In this document: positions 18,820 to 27,443 of the stretch, piece by piece | Layout of the letters: the number at the start of each line of letters is the position of its first letter | How positions within the stretch are numbered: the stretch's first letter is position 1 | Source of the DNA: Microbacterium gorillae | GTDB lineage: Bacteria > Actinomycetota > Actinomycetes > Actinomycetales > Microbacteriaceae | Reading direction: 5' to 3' | DNA: 64,000 bases | NCBI RefSeq assembly: GCF_000826185.2 | Contig: NZ_LN648873.1 | Coordinates: 205,282-269,281 of the forward strand | Made by a program: the position numbers and the translations under genes | The notes under the pieces: generated by a model | Told to the model about the DNA's origin: nothing | Databases searched by the model: none | The model's input: the letters and a program-made list of their open reading frames with translations, nothing else

Positions 18820-18850
18820 CGAAGGGCCCCCACACAGCGGGGGCCCTTCG
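18820..18850 (-). terminator. Terminator downstream of the septum-formation-like lipoprotein
   Basis: Arms of 12 nt (CGAAGGGCCCCC and its complement) around a 7-nt loop, ten bases beyond the stop of the minus-strand lipoprotein gene. It separates that gene from the AI-2E transporter start. Confidence 0.85.
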
Positions 18851-18860
18851 GTGTCGGTGA

Positions 18861-19358
18861 TTACTTCGCGGTGCCCTTGATGGAACCGGTCAGCTTGGAG
18901 TCGTCCGCGGCCGTTGCGATGCAGGTCACCTGGCGGTCTCCGCCGTCCCAGGAGGCCTTGGTCGGGACCATCGGGTACGCGTCGTAGGCGGTGGAGTCGT
19001 CCAGCGCGATGCCGACGTACTTCTCGAACTCGGCGATGCACTTGTCACCGATTTCGGTGTTCATCTCGTCGGAGTCGTAGTCCGTGGTCGTCACGTCGAA
19101 GTTGTAGTAGACCTCTTCGTCGTGCTCTTTGTCGCAGGGCACGGTCGGGACGGTGTCGACCTCGTCCTGGTCCTGGGCGATCAGGCAGTCCCCGACCTTC
19201 ACGTCGAAAGCGCTCTGGTCACCGGCTTCGGTGACCTGACCCTCGTCGTCGCGGGTGGCGGAAGCACCGAACAGGGTGCTGCAGCCGGCGAGGCCACCGG
19301 CCAGGGCAAGGGCGGCGACCGCGGTCATGGTGCGGCGGATCACAGTTGCGTTGGTCAT
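18861..19358 (-). CDS. Lipoprotein, septum-formation family-like
   Basis: 165 residues. An N-terminal signal ends in the lipobox LAGC (Cys26), so the mature protein is membrane-anchored outside the cell. The acidic exported part has the spaced Cys pattern (KVGDCL, TVPCDKEHDEEVYY, GDKCIAEFEKYVG, QVTCIA) of the actinobacterial Septum_form domain. The domain is named for a septum-associated protein; a direct role here is not shown. A terminator follows closely. Confidence 0.78.
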   Translation of the reverse strand: MTNATVIRRTMTAVAALALAGGLAGCSTLFGASATRDDEGQVTEAGDQSAFDVKVGDCLIAQDQDEVDTVPTVPCDKEHDEEVYYNFDVTTTDYDSDEMNTEIGDKCIAEFEKYVGIALDDSTAYDAYPMVPTKASWDGGDRQVTCIATAADDSKLTGSIKGTAK

Positions 19359-19548
19359 TTTCTCCCCATCAGTGTGTGGCCGCTCGGATACGGCCCCGAA
19401 TTCGGACGGCGCGTGCGAGGACGACGCCCGGATCGATCTTAGGAGGCGATTCTCAGAATCCCGAAACCATCGTGCACATCCGGGGGTACTGACACCGATC
19501 CGTTATGCGACGGCGCGCGGATGCGGGTCGCGATCACCCGGCTGGCGG

Positions 19549-20115
19549 TCACGCCTCCGGCTGATCGACTCCCGGTGTCCAGGCGTGGCCCGGACGACCC
19601 CAACCGCGCTTCTTCGCGATCTTCTGCGCCGTCTTCCAGTCGCGGTCATCGATGCGGTCGATGTAGAGCACGCCGTCGAGGTGATCGAACTCGTGCTGCA
19701 TGATGCGCGCCCGCCACCCCGACACCTCGATGGTGACGGGAGCACCGTCCAGGTCGGTGCCGGTGACGCGGACACGGTCGGAGCGCCGCAGCGGGAAGCT
19801 CTCGCCCGGGAACGACAGGCAGCCCTCGGACTCGTCGTCCTCGTCCGGGAAGCCCGGCTCGAGCGGAACCATCCACAGTTCCGGGTTGATGATGACACCG
19901 CGCCAGGGGGCGCCCTCGTCGTCCTCGTACGTGTAGGTGTAGAGCCGCAGCGCCACGCCCACCTGGGGCGCGGCGAGTCCCACGCCGGGGGCGGCGTCCA
20001 TGGTCTCGAACATGTCCGCCACCAGTGTGCGGATCTCGTCGGTGATCTCGCCGACGGGTGATGCGGGGGAGTGCAGGACGGGATCGCCCATGATTCGGAT
20101 CGGAAGTACGGCCAC
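19549..20115 (-). CDS. def: Peptide deformylase
   Basis: 188 residues, removing the N-formyl group from nascent proteins. All three family motifs are present: GVGLAAPQ (44-51), EGCLS (97-101, Cys99 binds the metal) and HEFDH (141-145). It is slightly longer than many deformylases owing to a C-terminal tail (KKRGWGRPGHAWTPGVD). It is divergent from the DMT transporter gene with 41 nt between starts. The 190 nt between its end and the lipoprotein gene at 19358 shows no clear feature. Confidence 0.95.
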   Translation of the reverse strand: MAVLPIRIMGDPVLHSPASPVGEITDEIRTLVADMFETMDAAPGVGLAAPQVGVALRLYTYTYEDDEGAPWRGVIINPELWMVPLEPGFPDEDDESEGCLSFPGESFPLRRSDRVRVTGTDLDGAPVTIEVSGWRARIMQHEFDHLDGVLYIDRIDDRDWKTAQKIAKKRGWGRPGHAWTPGVDQPEA

Positions 20116-20156
20116 GTCTAGAGCCTAGTGCGCCGCCGCCCGGCTACTCTCGAAGG

Positions 20157-21242
20157 GTGATGTGGGCAGCTCTCGCGACGGCACCGAACGTGACCGACCT
20201 GGTCGGGTTCCTGCAGAACCCGAAGTTGCTGCTCGGGATTCCGCTGGCGCTGGCCGGGGCGGTCTTCATGTCCCTGGGTGCGCAGTACCAGCACCGCGGA
20301 GTCACCAAGGTGGAGCGACTGAGCGGCCAGGATGCCGGGGCCGGACTCAACCGGAGCCAGCTTTTCAAACTGCTCACGCGTCCGTCCTGGCTCGTGGGAA
20401 CATTGCTGCTCGGCGTCGCGATCGTGTGTCAGCTCTCGGCGATCGCGCTCGCACCCCTGATCGTGGTGCAGCCGCTCGGAGCGGTGGCACTCGTGATCAC
20501 GACGCTGCTGAACGCGCGGGTGACCGGGTTCACGCCGACGCGTCGGTCCATCGTCGCGATCAGCATGTGCATCGTGGGCACACTCGCGTTCGTCGTGGTC
20601 GCCGCCATCTACGCTGAGGACCGCTTCGTCACCGAGGGTCAGCTCGCAACGCTGTTGGGGATCCTCGTCGTGGTCATCATCGTGCTCGGGGCGCTCTGGA
20701 TCCTGCTGCGCAACAAGATGAAGGCGCTGTTCTACATCATGGGTGCCGGCGTCATCTACGGCTTCGTCGCAACGCTGGCCAAGGTCGTCATCAAGCGGAT
20801 CCAGGCGCAGGACTTTGAATGGTTGACCCTCGTCTGCGTCATCGCGCTGGTCGCGGGAACTCTCATCGGTGGATACTTCGTCCAGACCGCACACGCTTCC
20901 GGGCCCCCGGACCTGGTCATCGCCGGACTCACCGTGGTGGACCCGATCGTGGCCGTCCTGATCGGCCTGCTCGTGCTGCGCGAGGCCACGACCGCACCGA
21001 CCTGGGCGTACGTCGCGTTCGCCGTGTCCGGGGCGGTGGCGACGTTCGGGGTGATCGAACTCGCGCGTTACCACCCACAGGTCGTGAGCGACAGCCAGGA
21101 GCTGCCCATCGAACGCGGCTCCGACGCGGCTGCGAGCTCCGCGGTCGCGCCGGTGTCCGACACCTCGTCGCCGGAGGTCCGCCGCTCACATCTCACGGAT
21201 GACAAGCCGTTCGATGAGGGTCCCGTCACCCGCAGCGAGTGA
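20157..21242 (+). CDS. DMT/EamA-type (NIPA-like) membrane transporter
   Basis: 361 residues. Nine or so hydrophobic helices start at LLGIPLALAGAVFMSLGAQYQHRG and continue to about residue 300, with a hydrophilic C-terminal tail. The layout, with GAQYQHRGV after the first helix and VVDPIVAVLIGLLVLRE near the end, matches the actinobacterial DMT/NIPA-like family. Substrate unknown. GTG at 20157 and ATG at 20160 are adjacent alternatives after GAAGG. Confidence 0.8.
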   Translation: MMWAALATAPNVTDLVGFLQNPKLLLGIPLALAGAVFMSLGAQYQHRGVTKVERLSGQDAGAGLNRSQLFKLLTRPSWLVGTLLLGVAIVCQLSAIALAPLIVVQPLGAVALVITTLLNARVTGFTPTRRSIVAISMCIVGTLAFVVVAAIYAEDRFVTEGQLATLLGILVVVIIVLGALWILLRNKMKALFYIMGAGVIYGFVATLAKVVIKRIQAQDFEWLTLVCVIALVAGTLIGGYFVQTAHASGPPDLVIAGLTVVDPIVAVLIGLLVLREATTAPTWAYVAFAVSGAVATFGVIELARYHPQVVSDSQELPIERGSDAAASSAVAPVSDTSSPEVRRSHLTDDKPFDEGPVTRSE

Positions 21243-21282
21243 ACGCCCCGCGGGGACGCTCGCGCTAGGCTGACACCGGTAC

Positions 21283-21356
21283 GGGGCGGTGGCCAAGCTG
21301 GTCAAGGCAGCGGGCTCATAACCCGACGATCGTGGGTTCAAGTCCCACCCGCCCTA
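21283..21356 (+). tRNA. tRNA with anticodon CAT (tRNA-Met, or tRNA-Ile2)
   Basis: A cloverleaf forms with acceptor arms GGGGCGG and CCGCCCT, anticodon stem CGGGC...CCCG with CAT at 21317-21319, and T-arm GTGGG TTCAAGT CCCAC. The first acceptor pair would be a G-U wobble. CCA is not encoded. It lacks initiator features (no mismatched C1-A72 pair), so it is an elongator Met tRNA or an Ile tRNA whose C34 would be changed to lysidine; sequence alone does not decide. Confidence 0.88.
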
Positions 21357-21360
21357 CTCC

Positions 21361-21393
21361 CGATCCCCGCATCCGCACCGGACGCGGGGATCG
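21361..21393 (+). terminator. Terminator after the CAT tRNA
   Basis: CGATCCCCGC pairs with GCGGGGATCG across a 13-nt segment that itself can form a TCCG/CGGA stem; TCGTTTC follows. It begins 4 nt after the tRNA. Confidence 0.85.
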
Positions 21394-21500
21394 TCGTTTC
21401 CGGGCTCCTCTCTCTCGGCAGCCGAGGGAACAACGTTGGCGATCCGCCTGGAACCGTACGGCAGGGGTTCGTCTCCAGTCCGATGAGGCACGATGGGGCG

Positions 21501-22349
21501 GTGCGTTCTCGATTCGTTCTCGTCCTCGTGTCCACCGTGATGGGTCTCCTGATCGTGACCGGGTGCGCCGCCGATCCCGAGCCTTCGCCCGCACCGCACG
21601 GCTCTTCGTCCTCGGCAGTTGCGCTGCCGCCGACGGGCGCCGAGATGGACTACCAGCTCGGGGGTGCGTACTCGCCGCCGGACGGCGTCGCCGTCGTCGC
21701 GCGGGACCGTACCGAGGCCCGCCCGGATGTGGACTACGCCATCTGCTACGTCAACGGGTTCCAGACGCAACCGGGGGAGCAGGCGGACTGGCCGAGCAGC
21801 GTGCTGCTGCGTGATGAGAGCGGCGACCCGGTCATCGACCCGGACTGGCCGGACGAGGTGCTGCTGGACACGCGCACGTCCGCGTCCCGTGCGGCGATCC
21901 TGGAGGTCGTCGGCCCGTGGATCGACGGATGCTCGGCGGCCGGATACAACGCCGTGGAGTTCGACAATCTCGACACCTACACGCGCAGCGATGGAGTGCT
22001 CACCCGGGCGGACGCCATCACGCTGGCGAGGGCATTCGTGGCCCGCGCCCACGCCGACGGGTTGGCGGCGGCGCAGAAGAACGCCGCAGAGGACGTCGTC
22101 GCGATGCATGCGAAGGCGGGCTTCGACTTCGCGGTCACAGAGGAGTGCGCGCAGTTCGACGAATGCTCCGCTTACACGGACGTCTACGGCCCGCACGTCC
22201 TGGACATCGAATACACCGACGCACAGGACGTGCCGATCACGACGCTCTGCCGCGATCGCCCGGACGGCATGTCCGCCGTGCTGCGGGACCGCGACCTGGT
22301 GTCCCCGGACGATTCCGCCTACGTCCGGCAGAGCTGCCCGGCCGAGTGA
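21501..22349 (+). CDS. GH114-like (endo-alpha-1,4-polygalactosaminidase-related) lipoprotein
   Basis: 282 residues from the GTG at 21501. A lipoprotein signal ends at LLIVTGC, followed by a Pro/Ser spacer. The remainder matches the GH114-type TIM barrel: MDYQLGGAYSPPDGV, YAICYVNGFQTQ, GYNAVEFDNLD (probable catalytic Asp), VTEECAQFDEC and VLDIEYTDAQ. The family cleaves alpha-1,4-galactosamine polymers in characterised members. An in-frame ATG at 21483 is an alternative start. The gene precedes the RNase HI gene by 52 nt. Confidence 0.83.
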   Translation: MRSRFVLVLVSTVMGLLIVTGCAADPEPSPAPHGSSSSAVALPPTGAEMDYQLGGAYSPPDGVAVVARDRTEARPDVDYAICYVNGFQTQPGEQADWPSSVLLRDESGDPVIDPDWPDEVLLDTRTSASRAAILEVVGPWIDGCSAAGYNAVEFDNLDTYTRSDGVLTRADAITLARAFVARAHADGLAAAQKNAAEDVVAMHAKAGFDFAVTEECAQFDECSAYTDVYGPHVLDIEYTDAQDVPITTLCRDRPDGMSAVLRDRDLVSPDDSAYVRQSCPAE

Positions 22350-22401
22350 GTCCGACACGTCACCTAGGCTGGAGGGTGCAGCACCCCCGGAAGGACAGCA
22401 C

Positions 22402-22953
22402 GTGACACTCGTCGACCACTACGTCGTCGCCACTGACGGAGCCTGCAAGGGCAATCCCGGTCCCGCCGGCTGGGCGTGGGTCGGGGAGGACGGTCACTGG
22501 TCCGCCGGCTCGATTCCGGAGGGGACGAACAACATCGGCGAGCTGCTCGCGGTGCTCTACGCGATCCGGGACCACGGCAACGTGCAACATCTGCTGATCC
22601 AGGCCGACTCGATGTACGCCATCGACACGTACACGAAGTGGATGGACGGGCACTACAAGCGCGGATGGAAGACCTCCGGCAAGCAGCCCACGAAGAACGT
22701 GGACATCCTGAAGGCGCTGATGGCGGCCCGGCAGGAGCGTCGCGAAGCGGGTCTGGACGACGTCGAGTTCGAACACGTGCGCGGCCACGCGGGACACCGT
22801 CTGAACGGTTGGGCGGACAACCGCGCGGTGCGCGCCTCCCAGCACGCGGCGCAGGGAGAATCCCTGATCTGGACGACTCACCGGGGGCTCGATCCGGTGG
22901 ACGTCAGCATCGACGCACCCACCGCCGGTGAGGACAAGCCGCGTCGCCGATGA
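22402..22953 (+). CDS. rnhA: Ribonuclease HI
   Basis: 183 residues. It cleaves the RNA strand of RNA-DNA hybrids. The acidic active site is visible as DGACKGNPGPAGW (Asp), TNNIGELLAV (Glu) and IQADSMYAIDTY (Asp), with a C-terminal GHAGHRLNGWADNRA carrying the His and last Asp. A C-terminal extension of about 40 residues follows. GGAAGGA six bases before the GTG at 22402 supports the start. Confidence 0.9.
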   Translation: MTLVDHYVVATDGACKGNPGPAGWAWVGEDGHWSAGSIPEGTNNIGELLAVLYAIRDHGNVQHLLIQADSMYAIDTYTKWMDGHYKRGWKTSGKQPTKNVDILKALMAARQERREAGLDDVEFEHVRGHAGHRLNGWADNRAVRASQHAAQGESLIWTTHRGLDPVDVSIDAPTAGEDKPRRR

Positions 22954-23098
22954 CCGCCTGTGCGTGATGCATGACGCGCCCGAATCACAGGCTTGTCATT
23001 TCGTGATCCAACTGAGATGATGCAGGAGTAATCGAACACGTCCACGGACTCCGTGACAGGTCGTAGGGGAAGACGCACCTGACGAACGGAGGCAGATC

Positions 23099-23602
23099 GT
23101 GGCGACACCACAGGCGCGCGGAGTGATCTACATCCACTCTGCGCCGCGAGCGTTGTGCCCACACCTTGAGTGGGCTGTCGGGCGTGCCCTCGGGCGGGCC
23201 GTGAACTTCGAGTGGAGTGACCAGCCGGTCCTCTCCGGTAGTCGGCGCGCCGAGTTCTACTGGGAGGGACCCGCGGGCAGCGGCTCCGCCCTCGCCACCG
23301 CCATCCGCGGCTGGGAGCACCTGCGCTACGAGGTGTCCGAGGATCCGACGCCGCGCAGTGACGGCGGTCGCTGGATGCACACGCCGGACCTCGGCATCCA
23401 CTTCGCGCAGACCGACTGCGCGGGCAACGTCGTGATCGGCGAAGACCGCCTGCGCTACGCCATGGAGATCGCCGCCGGCGACGCTTTCGAACTGCAGCGC
23501 GAGCTGGACATCGCCCTCGGCACCGCCTGGGACGCCGAGCTGGAGCCCTTCCGCACGGCCAGCGACGACAGCTCGGTCGTCTGGCTGCACAAGGTCGGCT
23601 GA
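23099..23602 (+). CDS. DUF3145 domain-containing protein
   Basis: 167 residues, soluble, no signal peptide. It matches the conserved actinobacterial DUF3145 family (RGVIYIHSAPRALCPHLEWA at the start; RWMHTPDLGIHFAQTDCAGN in the middle). The function is unknown. GGAGG upstream of the GTG at 23099 supports the start. The 145 nt before it contain a small cacgga/tccgtg hairpin but no promoter I can assign with confidence. Confidence 0.85.
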   Translation: MATPQARGVIYIHSAPRALCPHLEWAVGRALGRAVNFEWSDQPVLSGSRRAEFYWEGPAGSGSALATAIRGWEHLRYEVSEDPTPRSDGGRWMHTPDLGIHFAQTDCAGNVVIGEDRLRYAMEIAAGDAFELQRELDIALGTAWDAELEPFRTASDDSSVVWLHKVG

Positions 23603-23697
23603 GCCGATCCCACAGACTCGGGCGGGGAGGCGCGAGTAACGGGCATCGGTGACGAGTTCCCGGAATCCGACAAAGCGAATCTCCGCCCGATAGAGCT

Positions 23698-23725
23698 GGA
23701 GCCCCCGCGGGGAAGCGGGGGCTCC
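23698..23725. terminator. Terminator between convergent DUF3145 and fabF genes
   Basis: GGAGCCCCCGC pairs over 11 nt with GCGGGGGCTCC around GGGGAA. It lies 96 nt after the DUF3145 stop. A few T residues follow on the plus strand. Confidence 0.8.
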
Positions 23726-23737
23726 GTCACTTTCCAT

Positions 23738-23810
23738 CTGCGAAACACCCAAGCACGTCCGGAACACCGCGCGATGCGGGGAGTTTCGGACGTGCCTGGG
23801 TGTCTCGCGG
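23738..23810. repeat. Long palindrome between convergent genes (copy 2)
   Basis: 28-nt arms at 23738-23765 and 23783-23810 pair with four mismatches. The right arm is nearly identical to the right arm of the element at 571-643, and the loop (accgcg..atgcgggg) is conserved too. It sits directly before the end of fabF. Confidence 0.85.
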
Positions 23811-23822
23811 ACTGAGGGTCTT

Positions 23823-25058
23823 TCAGGCGTTGCGGAAGGCCACGACGGCGTTGTGGCCACCGAAGCCGAACGAGTTGCTGATCGCCAGCTGGTCACCGGA
23901 GCCGAGGTCCTGCGTGGTCCCGGACAGGCGGAACGGCACAGCCGGGTCCGGTTCGGTCATGTTGATCGTCGGCGGAGCGATGCGATTCTGCAGTGCCAGC
24001 ACCGTGAACATCGCCTCCAGGGCGCCGGTGCCGCCGAGCAGGTGGCCCGTGGACGCCTTGGTCGCAGACACCGGAATCTGGTCGATCCGCTCGCCGAACA
24101 CCTGACGCAGCGCGTTGTACTCGTTCGGATCGCCGACCGGCGTCGAGGTGAGGTGCGCGTTGATGTGCGTGACCTCGTCCGCCGAGGCGCCGGCCATCTC
24201 CAAGGTCTGCTCCACGGCGCGGACGGCTCCGCCACCCTCGGGGTCGTTGGCCGTGATGTGGTAGGCGTCGGCGGTCACGCCACCGCCCACCAGGTAGGCG
24301 TAGATCTTCGCGCCCCGAGCCTTCGCGTGCTCCTCGGTCTCGAGGATCAGCACGGCCGCGCCCTCGCCCATGACGAACCCGTCGCGGTCGATGGCTCCGG
24401 GCCGCGAAGCGGTCTCGGGGGAGTCGTTGCGCCGGGACAGCGCCTGCGCGGACGCGAAGGACGCCATCGTGATCGGGTGGATGGCGGATTCCGCACCGCC
24501 GGCGATGACCACGTCGGCCAGTCCGTCCTGCAAGTGCTCGTACGCGTTCAGGATCGATTCCGTGCTGGACGCGCACGCGCTGACCACGGTGCGGGCGTAG
24601 GCGCGCGCAGAGAACTGCAGCGACAGGTTGCCGGCTGCGGCGTTCGGCATCAGCATGGGGACCGTCAGCGGCATGACGCGGCGCGGTCCCTTCTCGCGCA
24701 GCACATCCCAGGCATCCAGCAGAGTCCAGACGCCCCCGATACCGGTTGCGAAGTCGACGCCGAGACGCTCCGGCTCGACTTCGGGCGAGCCCGCGTCCTC
24801 CCACGCCTCACGGGCGGCGACGAGGGCGAACTGCGTCGACGGGTCCAGGCGCTTGGCCTCGTGGCGGGCGAGGACGGTGTCCGGTCGAACGGTCGCTTCG
24901 GCGGCGAACGTCACCGGAATCTCGTACTTCGCCACCCACTCGTGCTCGAGCGTGCGGGCGCCGGAGACGCCGGCGAGGAGGTTGGTCCAATTGTCCTCGG
25001 CGGTACCCCCGAGTGAGGAGCTGGCGCCGATGCCGGTGACGACGATGCGCTTGGTCAT
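23823..25058 (-). CDS. fabF: 3-oxoacyl-[acyl-carrier-protein] synthase II
   Basis: 411 residues, the condensing enzyme that elongates acyl-ACP with malonyl-ACP. The triad is Cys162 (VSACASSTESI), His302 (NAHLTSTPVGD) and His339 (KASTGHLLGG), the Cys-His-His arrangement of FabF/KASII. It is the last gene of the minus-strand fatty acid cluster fabD-fabH-acpP-fabF, 100 nt after acpP. Confidence 0.94.
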   Translation of the reverse strand: MTKRIVVTGIGASSSLGGTAEDNWTNLLAGVSGARTLEHEWVAKYEIPVTFAAEATVRPDTVLARHEAKRLDPSTQFALVAAREAWEDAGSPEVEPERLGVDFATGIGGVWTLLDAWDVLREKGPRRVMPLTVPMLMPNAAAGNLSLQFSARAYARTVVSACASSTESILNAYEHLQDGLADVVIAGGAESAIHPITMASFASAQALSRRNDSPETASRPGAIDRDGFVMGEGAAVLILETEEHAKARGAKIYAYLVGGGVTADAYHITANDPEGGGAVRAVEQTLEMAGASADEVTHINAHLTSTPVGDPNEYNALRQVFGERIDQIPVSATKASTGHLLGGTGALEAMFTVLALQNRIAPPTINMTEPDPAVPFRLSGTTQDLGSGDQLAISNSFGFGGHNAVVAFRNA

Positions 25059-25158
25059 GCGCTCTCCCTGTCAGTGTGCGTTAGCAGTGTGCTGCGAAAG
25101 TCAAATGGGTCGGGCATGCCGCATGCTCTCAGAGCCGGCGGCATGCCCGGAAAGGATG

Positions 25159-25407
25159 TCAGGCCTGGTTGGAGGTGATGTAGGTCACCGCGTCGCCGAC
25201 GGTCTTGAGGTTCTTGACCTCTTCGTCCGGGATCTTGACGCCGAACTTCTCCTCGGCGTTGACGACGATCGTCATCATCGAGATCGAGTCGATGTCGAGG
25301 TCGTCAGCGAACGACTTCTCCAGTGCGACCTCGTCGGCCGAGATGCCGGTCTCGTCGGTGATCAGCTCGGCAAGACCTGCGAGGACCTCGTCGTTCGTGA
25401 GTGCCAT
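25159..25407 (-). CDS. acpP: Acyl carrier protein
   Basis: 82 residues, acidic four-helix carrier. The phosphopantetheine attachment site is Ser41 in DDLDIDSISMM (DSI in place of the common DSL). It is placed between fabH and fabF as in other actinobacterial type II fatty acid clusters. Confidence 0.94.
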   Translation of the reverse strand: MALTNDEVLAGLAELITDETGISADEVALEKSFADDLDIDSISMMTIVVNAEEKFGVKIPDEEVKNLKTVGDAVTYITSNQA

Positions 25408-25454
25408 GGTTACTCCTTGTTGTTGGATTGGGCGTGGGACAGTCTAGGGGCCGG

Positions 25455-26459
25455 TCAGGGCAGGACGACGACCTGCGCGCCGTAGACGAGACCGGCGCCG
25501 AAACCGATCTGCAGGGCCAGGCCACCGCTCAGTTCCGGGTGCTCCTCGAGCAGGCGGTGGGTGGCCAGGGGCACGGAGGCGGCGGAGGTGTTTCCGGTCG
25601 TCTCGATGTCGCGACCGATCACGACGGACTCCGGCAGACCCAGCTGCTTGGCGAACTCGTCGATGATGCGCATGTTCGCCTGGTGCGGGACGAAGGCGGC
25701 GAGGTCCTTCGCCTCGATGCCGGCGGCCTCCAGGGCGCGCTTGGCGACCTTGGCCATCTCCCACACGGCCCAGCGGAACACGCTCGGGCCCTCCTGGCGC
25801 AGCGTCGGCCACGGCGCGGTGCCGTCGCGGAACTCGATCAGGGTGTGGTTCATCGACACGGTGTCGGCGCGCGACCCGTCCGAGCCCCACACCGTGGCGG
25901 AGATGCCGGGGAAATCGCTCGGGCCGATGACGACCGCGCCGGCCCCGTCGCCGAGGAGGAACGAGATGCTCCGGTCGGTGGGGTCGACGACGTCGGACAG
26001 CTTCTCCGCACCGATCACGACGGCGTACGTCCCGGCGCCGGCGCGGATCAGGGCGTCCGCCTGGGCCACGGCGTACGCGAATCCGGCGCACGCCGCGTTG
26101 GTGTCGTAGGCCGGTGCCGGGTTGGCGCCGATGGCGTCGGCGACGACGGCGGACATCGACGGTGTCTGGCGGGCGTTGGAGATCGTGGCGCAGATGACCA
26201 GGTCGATCTTCGCGGGATCGATGCCACTGCGTTCGACGGCTTCGCGAGCCGCGGTGATCGCCAGGTCGGTCGCGCTGGTCTCCGGAACCGCGCGGGTGCG
26301 CGTCACGATGCCGGTGCGCTGGCGGATCCACTCGTCCGACGAGTTGATCGGCTCGATCAGGTCGTCATTGGTGACGAAGTTCTCGCCACGAGCGGCGCCG
26401 TAGGCGTAGATGCGGGTGTGGGCGGGGCCGGTGGCCTGGGTGAGCGTGGGGGAGGTCAC
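25455..26459 (-). CDS. fabH: 3-oxoacyl-[acyl-carrier-protein] synthase III
   Basis: 334 residues; starts fatty acid chains by condensing an acyl-CoA primer with malonyl-ACP. The Cys-His-Asn triad is Cys124 (DTNAACAGFAYA), His259 (FVPHQANMR) and Asn290 (TGNTSAAS). The GTG at 26459 overlaps the fabD stop by 4 nt (GTGA), so translation is coupled. Confidence 0.94.
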   Translation of the reverse strand: MTSPTLTQATGPAHTRIYAYGAARGENFVTNDDLIEPINSSDEWIRQRTGIVTRTRAVPETSATDLAITAAREAVERSGIDPAKIDLVICATISNARQTPSMSAVVADAIGANPAPAYDTNAACAGFAYAVAQADALIRAGAGTYAVVIGAEKLSDVVDPTDRSISFLLGDGAGAVVIGPSDFPGISATVWGSDGSRADTVSMNHTLIEFRDGTAPWPTLRQEGPSVFRWAVWEMAKVAKRALEAAGIEAKDLAAFVPHQANMRIIDEFAKQLGLPESVVIGRDIETTGNTSAASVPLATHRLLEEHPELSGGLALQIGFGAGLVYGAQVVVLP

Positions 26460-27385
26460 TCGTTCTCTCCGTTCAGCAGGGCGACGGCCGCTTCCAGGTC
26501 GTCCGGGGTCTTGACGGCGACGGTCGGGACACCGCGCATGCCGCGCTTGGCGAGGCCGGTGAGTGCGCCTGCCGGGGTCAGTTCGATCATCCCGGTGATC
26601 TCGCGATCGATCATGCCCGCCATGCAGAGGTCCCACCGCACCGGTGAGGTGACCTGGTGCACGATGAGCTCCAGCGCGCGCATGCCGTCGGTCACGAGCG
26701 ATCCGTCGCTGTTCGTCCACAGCAGCTTGTCCGGCGTACCGACCGGTCCGCCCACCTCGGCGGCGTCGACGGCGGCCTGCAGGACCGGACGGGCGTGCTC
26801 CATGTAGCGCGTGTGGAAGGCGCCGGCGACCTGCAGCGGAATGACGCGAGCGCCGCGCGGGGCGTCCTCGGCGAGTTCGGCCAGACCTGTCAGCGAACCG
26901 GCGGCGACGATCTGTCCACCGCCGTTGAAGTTCGCCGGCTGCAGGTCGTGCGCGGCGATGCGCTGCAGGACGTCCTCTTCGACGCCGCCGACGATGGCGC
27001 TCATCCCGGTGGCTTCCTCGGCTGCCGCGGAGGACATCGCCCGGCCGCGTTCGCCGACGAGCGCCAGCGCGCGGTCGCCATCGATGACGTCGGCGATCGC
27101 CAGGGCGGCGACCTCACCGACGGAGTGTCCGGCGACGCCCGCGGCGCGTCCGCGCGCCTCGCCGAGCGCCTGCCAGGCGATCAGGCTCGCCGCCACGATC
27201 AACGGCTGCGCGATGGAGGTGTCGCGGATCGTATCCGCGTCCGACTCCGTCCCGTGCGCGAGCAGATCCACCTTCGCGGCGTCGGAGAACGCCTGGACGC
27301 GTTCACGGACACCGTCCAGCTCGAGCCAGGGGGTCAGAAAACCGGGAGTCTGAGAGCCCTGTCCGGGGCATGCCACGACGATCAC
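26456..27385 (-). CDS. fabD: Malonyl-CoA:ACP transacylase
   Basis: 309 residues. It transfers malonyl from CoA to ACP. Motifs: ACPGQGSQTPGF at the N terminus, nucleophile Ser88 in AGHSVGEVAAL, and GAFHTRYM carrying the catalytic His. The GTG at 27385 gives the normal N terminus (VIVVACPGQGSQ); an ATG 15 codons upstream at 27430 is possible. It follows the fasR regulator by 58 nt. Confidence 0.93.
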   Translation of the reverse strand: MIVVACPGQGSQTPGFLTPWLELDGVRERVQAFSDAAKVDLLAHGTESDADTIRDTSIAQPLIVAASLIAWQALGEARGRAAGVAGHSVGEVAALAIADVIDGDRALALVGERGRAMSSAAAEEATGMSAIVGGVEEDVLQRIAAHDLQPANFNGGGQIVAAGSLTGLAELAEDAPRGARVIPLQVAGAFHTRYMEHARPVLQAAVDAAEVGGPVGTPDKLLWTNSDGSLVTDGMRALELIVHQVTSPVRWDLCMAGMIDREITGMIELTPAGALTGLAKRGMRGVPTVAVKTPDDLEAAVALLNGENE

Positions 27386-27443
27386 CGGTCCAGTCTGCCA
27401 AGGATTCTCCGGAATCGGTGGCAGGACCATCACAGAAAACGGA

